Below, piece after piece: positions 51,414 through 58,180 of a DNA stretch of 58,180 bases (positions are counted from its first letter, which is position 1; every line of letters begins with the position of its first letter). Source of the stretch: JBCBAP01 sp038532435 (GTDB lineage: Bacteria > Pseudomonadota > Alphaproteobacteria > Rhodobacterales > Rhodobacteraceae); NCBI GenBank assembly GCA_038532435.1, contig JBCBAP010000019.1:1-58180 (forward strand), given 5' to 3'. The notes beneath the pieces are model-generated. The model saw only the letters and a program-made list of their open reading frames with translations, made no database searches and had not been told where the DNA came from. A program made the translations under genes and the position numbers.

Positions 51414-53324
51414 ATGGAAGATCCGGTCCGGCGCATACTGGCGACCCTGCCCGGGCACGATCGGGACCTGTTCAGCCTGCGCCTTGAACGGTCGGAACGT
51501 GATCTCTTTGACCCGCTTCATCGTCTCTACGGGCATCAACCGGGCTATGATGAATTCGTAGATGCGCTGCGGCTTGCCCTTGCCCGGCACTGGGTGGAGC
51601 GCCCCTTGGATCTGCGCGCTCTCGACCTGCGCCGGGACCTCAATCCGGACTGGTTCCTGTCGGAGCGGATGGTCGGCTACGTCTTCTACATCGACCGCTT
51701 CGCCGGACGGTTGCGCGACGTGCTCGACCATGTCGACTATCTCGAAGAGCTCGGCGTCACCTACGTGCACTTCATGCCCTGCTTGAAACCCCGGCAGGGG
51801 GAAAGCGACGGCGGCTACTCGGTCCAGGACTACGGCGCGATAGATCCGCGCTACGGCACACTGGAAGACTTCGAGGCGGTAACGGAGGCGCTGCGCGCAC
51901 GCGGCATCTCCACCTGCATCGATCTCGTGGTGAACCATACGGCGAAGGAGCATGCCTGGGCCGAGGCGGCACGGTCCGGATCGGCAAGGCACCTTGCCTA
52001 CTACCGCATGTACGACGATCCCACGATCCCGCAGCAGTACGAAAGCACGCTGCTGGAGGTCTTTCCGGATCAGGCGCCGGGCAATTTCACCTACTATGAC
52101 GACCTCGGCAAATGGGTGTGGACCACGTTCAACGAACATCAGTGGGACCTGAACTGGGAAAACCCGGATGTGTTCCTGGAGTTCGTCGAAATCATGCTCA
52201 CCCTCGCCAATGGGGGGGCGGAGGTGTTCCGCCTCGACGCGGTGGCGTTCATGTGGAAGCGGATGGGGACGATCTGCCAGAACCAGCCGGAGGTCCACGA
52301 CATCCTGCAGGCTCTCCGCGCAGCGTGCCGGATCGCGGCACCCGCCATCATCCACAAGGCCGAGGCCATCGTGCCGCCCACGGATCTTCTGGCCTATCTC
52401 GGCACCGGGCGGCACACGGGCAAGGTCGCAAACCTTGCCTATCACAACAGCCTGATGGTGCAGTTCTGGTCGTCCCTCGCCAGCCGCGACACCGCGCTGA
52501 TGACCCACGTGCTGCGCAGCCATTTCCCGCCGGGACACCGGAACGCCACCTGGGGCACCTATCTGCGCTGCCACGACGATATCGGCTGGGCGGTGACCGA
52601 AGAGGACGCGGGCGCGGTCGGTCTCGACGGAGGAGCCCATCGGGCGTTCCTCGCGGATTTCTATGAGGGGCTGTTTCCGGGCACCTTCGCGAAGGGATGG
52701 CGGTTCCAGCACAACCCAACGACCGGAGACCGGCGGACCAATGGAACGCTGGCCTCACTCAGCGGGCTCGAGCGGGCGCTCGAGGACGGGAGCGCGGACG
52801 GCGTGGACACAGCGATCGCGCGCATCCTCATGGGCCACGCCTTGATCGCGGGCTGGGGCGGGGTGCCACTGCTCTACATGGGTGACGAGTTGGGAATGCT
52901 CAACGATTACGGTTTCGCGGCCGAGGGGGAACTTGATAGCCGCTGGATCCACCGCCCCGCCATGGACTGGACCACCGCGGCCCGGCGGACCGACCCTTCC
53001 TCTGTCGCGGGCCGGATCTTCATCGGCGTGCAGCACATCCTGCAGACCCGGAAAGCGACGCCGCAGCTCCACGGTGACGTGCCGCGTGAGGTGCTAGAGC
53101 CCCCTTCCCACACCCTCTTCGCCTTTGCCCGCAGGGCCGCAGAGGGTCCGCTGATCGCGCTCTCCAATTTCTGCGAGGAGACCTACTGGCTCCATCGCGA
53201 CTGGCCAGCCACCGTTGGCCTGCACGGTGAGATCGTCGATCTGCTCGCGAGAGACACCCCCCACCAGGAGGGCGCTCATTTGCGCATTTTGCCCTATCAG
53301 ACGCTCTGGCTGACCGGACCCTGA
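51414..53324 (+). CDS. Amylosucrase (GH13 subfamily 4)
   Basis: 636 residues, matching amylosucrase (Neisseria polysaccharea, 636). An N-terminal helical domain (about 1-80) precedes the barrel. Catalytic nucleophile D275 in RLDAVAFMWKRMGT; acid/base in IIHKAEAIVPP; third acid in LRCHDDIGWAVTEEDA. Also GYSVQDYGAIDPRYGT and FQHNPTTGDRRTNGTLASL, which are characteristic of amylosucrase rather than sucrose hydrolase or trehalose synthase. Transfers glucose from sucrose to alpha-1,4-glucan, releasing fructose. No signal peptide, so intracellular. Same transcript as pgm. No sucrose transporter or fructokinase is seen in the window. Confidence 0.93.
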   Translation: MEDPVRRILATLPGHDRDLFSLRLERSERDLFDPLHRLYGHQPGYDEFVDALRLALARHWVERPLDLRALDLRRDLNPDWFLSERMVGYVFYIDRFAGRLRDVLDHVDYLEELGVTYVHFMPCLKPRQGESDGGYSVQDYGAIDPRYGTLEDFEAVTEALRARGISTCIDLVVNHTAKEHAWAEAARSGSARHLAYYRMYDDPTIPQQYESTLLEVFPDQAPGNFTYYDDLGKWVWTTFNEHQWDLNWENPDVFLEFVEIMLTLANGGAEVFRLDAVAFMWKRMGTICQNQPEVHDILQALRAACRIAAPAIIHKAEAIVPPTDLLAYLGTGRHTGKVANLAYHNSLMVQFWSSLASRDTALMTHVLRSHFPPGHRNATWGTYLRCHDDIGWAVTEEDAGAVGLDGGAHRAFLADFYEGLFPGTFAKGWRFQHNPTTGDRRTNGTLASLSGLERALEDGSADGVDTAIARILMGHALIAGWGGVPLLYMGDELGMLNDYGFAAEGELDSRWIHRPAMDWTTAARRTDPSSVAGRIFIGVQHILQTRKATPQLHGDVPREVLEPPSHTLFAFARRAAEGPLIALSNFCEETYWLHRDWPATVGLHGEIVDLLARDTPHQEGAHLRILPYQTLWLTGP

Positions 53325-53711
53325 TCAGAGGGGCGGGCGGTGGCAGACCGCCTCAATATTGTTGCCATCCGGGTCGAGCACGAAGGCGGCGTAGTAGCTC
53401 TCGTGATAGTGAGGGCGCACACCAGGTGCGCCATTGTCCCGCCCACCGGCGGCCAAAGCCGCTGCGTGAAACGCGTCGACCTCCGCCCGGTTGCGCGCGG
53501 CAAAGGCAACATGTAGCGGCGGCTCCTGCACAGGCCCCTCATTGATCCAGAATGTCGGCTCTTCCCGGCCGAGGCCGCACACTTTCTCTCCGCCCGTCAT
53601 CTCCTCGGGTAACATCATCAGGAGGCCACCGCCCATGGGCTTCAGCGCCGCCTCGTAGAACACGAGTGCGCGGTCGAAATCCGAAACGCTCAGCCCGGTA
53701 TGGTCGATCAT
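53325..53711 (-). CDS. VOC family (glyoxalase/bleomycin-resistance fold) protein
   Basis: 128 residues with the paired beta-alpha-beta-beta-beta repeats of vicinal oxygen chelate proteins: IDHTGLSVSDFDRALVFYEAAL at the start and YYAAFVLDPDGNNIEAVCH at the end. The H3, E-type metal-ligand positions fit the fold. The substrate is unknown. Strong ribosome site GAGGAGG before ATG 53711. Converges with amylosucrase: the two stops abut exactly in the palindrome TGATCA. Confidence 0.87.
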   Translation of the reverse strand: MIDHTGLSVSDFDRALVFYEAALKPMGGGLLMMLPEEMTGGEKVCGLGREEPTFWINEGPVQEPPLHVAFAARNRAEVDAFHAAALAAGGRDNGAPGVRPHYHESYYAAFVLDPDGNNIEAVCHRPPL

Positions 53712-53877
53712 GGTGTCCTCCTCGGTTTGGCTCGGAACCAGACTGGACCGAAGCTCCTGACACATGCCGTCAGCAGCGGACCGGCCGGTGCCTCGCTTTG
53801 TCGCTAGAAATACCGCAGCGCAGCGACTATGACAGCTTCAGCCCTGCGTGGGCCAGGCGAACACGAAGGATTTCGGT

Positions 53878-55179
53878 ATGCGGGTAGCGATGATCGGCAC
53901 GGGCTATGTTGGCCTGGTTTCGGGTGTGTGTTTCTCCGATTTCGGCCATGACGTGGTCTGTGTGGACAAGGCGGTCCACAAGATCGACATGCTCGAGCGG
54001 GGCGAGGTCCCGATCTTCGAACCCGGTCTCGACACGCTGATGCACAAGAATGTGGAGGCGGGGCGGCTGACCTTCACCACCGATCTCAAGACCGCGGTGG
54101 AAGAGGCGGACGCGGTCTTCATCGCCGTCGGCACACCGACACGCCGGGGCGACGGCCACGCGGACCTGACCTACGTCTACGCGGCGGCCGAAGAGATCGC
54201 GCACGCGCTGACCGACTACACGGTCGTGGTCACCAAATCGACCGTGCCCGTCGGGACCAACCGGGAGGTTGAGCGGGTGATCCGGAAGGCAAACCCGGAA
54301 GCGAAATTCGACGTTGCCTCCAACCCCGAGTTTCTGCGCGAAGGGGCCGCGATCGACGATTTCATGCGGCCCGACCGGGTTGTCGTCGGTGTCGAAGGTG
54401 ACGAGGCGAAAGACGTGATGTCCGCTCTTTATCGCCCGCTCTACCTACGCGAAGCCCCGATCATTTACACCGATCTTGAGTCAGCGGAGATGATCAAGTA
54501 CGCGGCCAACGCCTTCCTCGCGACCAAGATCACCTTCATCAACGAAATCGCTGCACTGTGCGAGAAGGTCGGCGCGAACGTGAAGGAAGTGTCGAAGGGC
54601 ATGGGCCTCGACAACCGCATCGGCAACAAGTTCCTGCACGCGGGTCCCGGCTATGGCGGGTCGTGTTTCCCCAAGGATACCAAGGCGCTCGCGCGGATCG
54701 GGCAGGATCATTCCCAGCCCATCCAGATCGTCGAAACGGTCATCAAGGTGAATGAGGAGCGCAAGCGGGCCATGACCGACAAGGTCATGGACCTCATGGA
54801 CGGGTCCGTGAACGGCAAGCGGATCGCGATCCTCGGCGTGACCTTCAAACCCAACACGGACGACATGCGCGACGCACCGTCCCTCACGATCGTTCCGGCG
54901 CTTGTCGGCGCCGGGGCGGAGGTGCGCGTCACGGATCCTGAGGGCAAGAAGGAGGGCGAGGCCCTCCTGCCCGGCGTGACCTGGTGCGCGGACGCTTACG
55001 AGGCAGCCCACGAGGCGGATGCGCTGGTGATCCTGACGGAATGGAACGAATTCCGCGCCCTCGACCTCGTGCGGCTCAAGCAGGGGATGCGCGGGGCCGC
55101 CGTTGCCGACCTGCGCAACATCTACAAGCCGGACGAGATGGCCGAGGCGGGCTTCAGCTACGTGAGCGTCGGGCGCTAG
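53878..55179 (+). CDS. ugd: UDP-glucose 6-dehydrogenase
   Basis: 433 residues. Rossmann motif GTGYVG at 7-12; VTKSTVPVGTNREVE; PEFLREGAAIDDF; catalytic cysteine in GPGYGGSCFPKDTKAL at about 260; C-terminal domain AILGVTFKPNTDDMRDAPS. Oxidises UDP-glucose to UDP-glucuronate with two NAD+. The start ATG at 53878 with GAAGGA is chosen over a start ten codons upstream. Next to a UDP-glucuronate epimerase gene, 82 bases apart. Confidence 0.96.
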   Translation: MRVAMIGTGYVGLVSGVCFSDFGHDVVCVDKAVHKIDMLERGEVPIFEPGLDTLMHKNVEAGRLTFTTDLKTAVEEADAVFIAVGTPTRRGDGHADLTYVYAAAEEIAHALTDYTVVVTKSTVPVGTNREVERVIRKANPEAKFDVASNPEFLREGAAIDDFMRPDRVVVGVEGDEAKDVMSALYRPLYLREAPIIYTDLESAEMIKYAANAFLATKITFINEIAALCEKVGANVKEVSKGMGLDNRIGNKFLHAGPGYGGSCFPKDTKALARIGQDHSQPIQIVETVIKVNEERKRAMTDKVMDLMDGSVNGKRIAILGVTFKPNTDDMRDAPSLTIVPALVGAGAEVRVTDPEGKKEGEALLPGVTWCADAYEAAHEADALVILTEWNEFRALDLVRLKQGMRGAAVADLRNIYKPDEMAEAGFSYVSVGR

Positions 55180-55261
55180 TGGCCAAACCCAGCCCAGAAG
55201 ACGCCCTTGAAGCCAGCGATCCCGGGCTTAACGCACCCCGATCCGATCCGGCGGCACGCTT

Positions 55262-56275
55262 GTGAAAACGGTTCTCGTCACAGGTTCCGCCGGGTTCATC
55301 GGCTATCACCTGAGCAAGCTGTTGCTGGCCGAAGGGTTTCGCGTTGTCGGATATGACAACCTGAACCCCTACTATGACGTGTCGCTGAAGGAGCGGCGGC
55401 ACGCGATGCTTCTGCAATCGCCGAACTTCTCCTGCACGGTCGCGGATCTTGAGGATATGGCAGCACTCGCGCAGACCTGCCAGACGACGCCGCCGGACGT
55501 GATCGTCCATCTGGCCGCGCAGGCCGGGGTGCGCTATTCGCTGGAGGTGCCGCGGGACTACATCAATTCCAACGTCGTTGGCACATTCAACGTGATGGAG
55601 ATGGCGCGGGATCATCGCGTCGCGCATCTTCTGATGTCCTCCACCTCCTCCGCCTACGGCGCAAACACGGAGATGCCGTTTCGCGAGACGGACAAGTCGG
55701 ACACGCCGCTGACGATCTATGCGGCGACGAAGCGGGCGATGGAGGGAATGGGGCATGCCTACGCGCATCTGCACGGCCTTCCCACGACGCTGTTCCGCTT
55801 CTTCACGGTCTACGGTCCGTGGGGACGGCCCGACATGGCGCTCTTCAAATTCACCGAAGGCATTCTGGCCGGGCGGTCCATCGACATCTACAACCACGGA
55901 AAGATGGAGCGGGACTTCACCTACGTGGATGACCTCGTGCGGGCGATCCGCCTTCTGATCGACACCCCGCCGCCAGCGGTCGAGGATCGTGGGGATCCGC
56001 TGGAGGGCGACAGCCTCAGCCCCGCCGCCCCCTACCGGCTCGTCAATATCGGCAACTCGACCGCCGTGCCGCTCATGGACTTCGTGGCGGAGATCGAGGA
56101 CGCGCTCGGGATCGAGGCGATCCGTAACTATACGGAGATGCAGCCCGGTGAGGTCGTCGCAACCTGGGCGGACGGGGCGCTGCTTACCCGACTGACAGGC
56201 TACGCACCCGGCACGGACGTGCGGACCGGGGTCCGTGCCTTCGTTGCCTGGTACCGGGACTACTACGGCCGCTGA
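55262..56275 (+). CDS. NAD-dependent epimerase, likely UDP-glucuronate 4-epimerase
   Basis: 337 residues, extended short-chain dehydrogenase type. GxxGxxG in TGSAGFIGYH (7-16); catalytic YxxxK as Y153-A-A-T-K157 (TIYAATKRAMEGM); SSTSSAYG supplies the serine. The segments NPYYDVSLKERRHAML and FTVYGPWGRPDMALFKFTEGIL are typical of UDP-glucuronate 4-epimerases (LspL/CapI type), which make UDP-galacturonate. Starts at GTG 55262. Fits directly downstream of ugd as a two-step pathway for surface polysaccharide precursors. No glycosyltransferases are adjacent. Confidence 0.92.
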   Translation: MKTVLVTGSAGFIGYHLSKLLLAEGFRVVGYDNLNPYYDVSLKERRHAMLLQSPNFSCTVADLEDMAALAQTCQTTPPDVIVHLAAQAGVRYSLEVPRDYINSNVVGTFNVMEMARDHRVAHLLMSSTSSAYGANTEMPFRETDKSDTPLTIYAATKRAMEGMGHAYAHLHGLPTTLFRFFTVYGPWGRPDMALFKFTEGILAGRSIDIYNHGKMERDFTYVDDLVRAIRLLIDTPPPAVEDRGDPLEGDSLSPAAPYRLVNIGNSTAVPLMDFVAEIEDALGIEAIRNYTEMQPGEVVATWADGALLTRLTGYAPGTDVRTGVRAFVAWYRDYYGR

Positions 56276-56283
56276 AACGGTTT

Positions 56284-56323
56284 GACCTGCCGGAAAGCGG
56301 TCTAGAGACCGCCGACCTGCCGG
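56284..56323. repeat. Direct repeats flanking a hairpin between the epimerase and MFS genes
   Basis: GACCTGCCGG at 56284-56293 and 56314-56323 flank the hairpin GCGGTC-TAGA-GACCGC (56297-56312), which covers the MFS stop codon. The hairpin may act as a bidirectional transcript end between the convergent genes. No T runs. Confidence 0.5.
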
Positions 56324-57531
56324 GTACGCCACATGAGATAAAGCGTCACCGGGATCACGAGCGCGGATGCACTGAACATGATGAAGAGGAGCGGCCAGAC
56401 ACCCGTCTCCACCGTCAGCACCGATCCGGCGATTGCCGACAGGGCAGCCCCGCCACCCACCATCATCGCCCCCCCAAGGCCAGAGGCACTGCCCGCCAGA
56501 TGCGGGCGAACGCTGACCAGGCCCACATTCGCGCTTGGCAGGGTCAACCCGTTGCCCAAACCCACCAGCAGGATCGGGCCGAAGAATGTGAGCGGCGTGC
56601 CCATGCCCACCGCAAAGAAGCCCATGGTGATCAGCATGCCCGTGGAGGCGACGATCGCGCCCAGCATCAGCATCCGATTGATGCCCATGCGGGCCGCGTA
56701 GCGTCCGGTCAGGAAGTTGCCGAGCATGTATCCCACTGCGATGAATGCGAAGTAGAGGCCGACCTCGGACGGGTCCATGCCGAGCAGGGTGGAGGCAACG
56801 AACGACCCTCCCCCGAGGAAGGCGAAGAACGCACCGCTCGCAAACGCTGCCGCGGCGGCGTACCCCCAGAAGCGGGGGGAGCGGAGCAGTTCGGGATAGG
56901 CGCGGAACTGCTCATTGAAACTGGCGGACCGGTTCCGGTTGGTCTCGCCCAGATCCGCCCATACGATGAACAGCACCGCCCCGCCGGCCGCAAGCAGAAC
57001 CCAGAGCGTGCTCTGCCAGCCGAAGATCTCCTGCAAGAGCCCCCCGACCGCGGGGCCGAGCATCGGCACCAGCGTCATGCCCATGGTCACGTACCCAAGC
57101 ATGCTCGCCGCCTCGTTCGGCGGCACCATGTCCCGCACAATCGCGCGGGAGAGCGCGATGCTTGTGGCAATCCCGGCCTGAAGGAAGCGAAAGGCGAGAA
57201 AGATCTCGATGGTCGGGGCCAGCAGACAGCCGATGGTGGCAAGGAGAAAGACCATCAGCGAACCGAGCAACACGGGCCTGCGGCCATACCTGTCCGACAG
57301 CGGCCCCACCAGGATCTGCAAGATCGCCGTCACACCCAGATAGGCGGAGATCGTAAGCTGCACCACCGCGTAGTCCGCCTGATACCAGTCCGCGATCGCG
57401 GGCAGCGATGGCAGGAAGATATTCATGTTGAGCGCGCCGATCCCCGTGATCAGAACCAGGGTGACAATGTGGGGCGCGGTCGCGCGGTCCATCCAGCGCG
57501 ACACCGGCGCGCCTTCGGTGAGCTGGGACAT
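56302..57531 (-). CDS. MFS drug exporter, Bcr/CflA type
   Basis: 409 residues, 12 transmembrane segments. Motif A-like loop GPLSDRYGRRPVLLGSL between helices 2 and 3, and the helix-5 antiporter motif GPAVGGLLQEIFGW. Length and the segment FLPSLPAIADWYQADYAVVQLTISAYL are typical of Bcr/CflA exporters. Proton-driven efflux from the cytoplasm. The substrate is unknown. Converges with the epimerase gene, 26 bases between stops. Confidence 0.92.
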   Translation of the reverse strand: MSQLTEGAPVSRWMDRATAPHIVTLVLITGIGALNMNIFLPSLPAIADWYQADYAVVQLTISAYLGVTAILQILVGPLSDRYGRRPVLLGSLMVFLLATIGCLLAPTIEIFLAFRFLQAGIATSIALSRAIVRDMVPPNEAASMLGYVTMGMTLVPMLGPAVGGLLQEIFGWQSTLWVLLAAGGAVLFIVWADLGETNRNRSASFNEQFRAYPELLRSPRFWGYAAAAAFASGAFFAFLGGGSFVASTLLGMDPSEVGLYFAFIAVGYMLGNFLTGRYAARMGINRMLMLGAIVASTGMLITMGFFAVGMGTPLTFFGPILLVGLGNGLTLPSANVGLVSVRPHLAGSASGLGGAMMVGGGAALSAIAGSVLTVETGVWPLLFIMFSASALVIPVTLYLMWRTRQVGGL

Positions 57532-57743
57532 GGGAACTCCGAGGATCGGAAAGTGCGGCGTTCTCCGCAGTCCCCTTACCTAGTGTGCCGCACCGTCACG
57601 GGGAAGGGTCAGCGGCGCAGAAACCCTTTCTTCTCGCCGATGGGGGTGCTGTGTGCTAGCTAACTGTTAAGATCGCGCGTCTACGCGGCGGGACAGGTGT
57701 GACTTGGCGCGGCCTCCGGGGGGCGGTCGTAAGGGGATGAACG

Positions 57744-58180
57744 ATGCGTATTTCGTTCAAGCTGGCGATTGTTCTTTGCATTGCGGTTCTGCAAGGCGTC
57801 GCCATGGCGATCATTCTCGGATCGTCCTACATCAGCACAGAGCGGGTGCTGCTCCAGCACGGGCGTGCGCTGATGGAGGAGGCGGCCGAGGAGACAATCA
57901 ACCATGCCGCGGAATTTCTCCTTCCTGCAGAAGAAGCCGCTGATCTGAGCCAGCGCCTTACCCAGGGCGCAATCATCAGCGGCGACAATTCCGTGCTGCT
58001 CGAACGGTTTCTCTTCGAACAGCTTCGTCTCAAGCCGCAATTCGCGGGCGTCTACTACGGACGGTCGAACGGCGAGTTCGTCTTCGTGCGCCGGACAGGC
58101 GATGCGATCGCGCCGTTCCAGACCAAGATCATTTCCATGGCCGAGGGCAACCGGCAGGTGGATCTGATCAGCCGAGATCC
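57744..58180 (+). CDS. Membrane sensor protein, N-terminal part (probably adenylate/guanylate cyclase), runs off right edge
   Basis: 145 codons open to the window end. Transmembrane helix at about 4-29 (FKLAIVLCIAVLQGVAMAIILG), then an extracytoplasmic domain with helical start (GRALMEEAAEETINHAAEFLLPAEEAADL) and a Cache-like beta segment (LEQFLFEQLRLKPQFAGVYY-type, followed by GEFVFVRR). This N-terminus resembles alphaproteobacterial class III cyclases with a periplasmic sensor domain; the output domain is not in view, so a diguanylate cyclase or chemoreceptor remains possible. ATG 57744 follows AAGGGG. Confidence 0.7.
   Translation, partial: MRISFKLAIVLCIAVLQGVAMAIILGSSYISTERVLLQHGRALMEEAAEETINHAAEFLLPAEEAADLSQRLTQGAIISGDNSVLLERFLFEQLRLKPQFAGVYYGRSNGEFVFVRRTGDAIAPFQTKIISMAEGNRQVDLISRD

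Noticed and set aside
51414..53324. Trehalose synthase, sucrose hydrolase or alpha-amylase
   Set aside because: The length and the RCHDDIGW, NPTTGDRR and VQDYGAIDPRYGT segments match amylosucrase best.
1..58180. CRISPR arrays, rRNA, tRNA, prophage or insertion sequences
   Set aside because: No regularly spaced repeats, no tRNA-like cloverleaf, no integrase or transposase-like protein was found on either strand by reading.

Overview
The window (58,180 bases, GC-rich) reads like chromosome of an alphaproteobacterium of the Rhodobacterales type. The evidence is the gene content and style: split ureA/ureB/ureC urease genes, two TRAP transporters, a dctBD two-component pair, an AttEFGH-like ABC operon, a SelD fused to a flavin dehydrogenase domain, and strong GC bias at third codon positions. 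I see no rRNA, tRNA, CRISPR array, phage gene or intact insertion sequence.

Layout. 0-3.75 kb (minus): urease genes ureD-ureA-ureB-ureC, with three extra genes inside: a 55-residue His-rich membrane peptide, a Tat-exported cyclase-family hydrolase and a small exported protein. ureC runs off the left edge and is crossed by a 28-base G run that looks like a sequencing artefact. 3.8-8.9 kb: a TetR regulator divergent from an RND efflux pair, with two perfect operators and one imperfect one between them. 9.0-12.5 kb (plus): a TakP-like TRAP transporter. 13.0-21.4 kb (minus): a second TRAP transporter (dctPQM), a membrane-anchored pentapeptide-repeat protein and dctBD; this DctD lacks key sigma54-activator residues. 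21.5-26.2 kb (plus): an AttE/AttFG/AttH-like export operon plus an FMN-binding split-barrel protein. 26.2-37.8 kb (minus): glycogen genes glgP, glgB, glgC, glgA and glgX, with a ROK-family regulator upstream. 38.0-44.6 kb: a membrane alpha/beta hydrolase, the SelD fusion, SelU and a lone Fe(III)-type ABC permease. 44.6-49.5 kb (minus): ugpBAEC followed by a 2H-phosphoesterase gene. 49.8-53.7 kb: phosphoglucomutase, amylosucrase and a VOC protein. 53.9-58.2 kb: UDP-glucose dehydrogenase, UDP-glucuronate 4-epimerase, a Bcr/CflA-type exporter, and the start of a cyclase-like sensor protein.

How the parts connect. Much of the window is carbon storage and sugar-nucleotide chemistry around glucose-1-phosphate. 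Phosphoglucomutase links glucose-6-P and glucose-1-P. GlgC, GlgA and GlgB build glycogen, GlgP and GlgX break it down, amylosucrase can extend alpha-glucan directly from sucrose, and Ugd plus the epimerase send UDP-glucose towards uronic acids. Uptake is represented by two TRAP systems for carboxylates, a glycerol-3-phosphate ABC importer and urease for nitrogen.

The points most worth following up are: the 2H phosphoesterase sitting where ugpQ ends the E. coli ugp operon; DctD with a changed GAFTGA loop and no Walker B glutamate, next to a pentapeptide-repeat membrane protein; the three envelope-type genes inside the urease operon; and the clean triple TetR operator.
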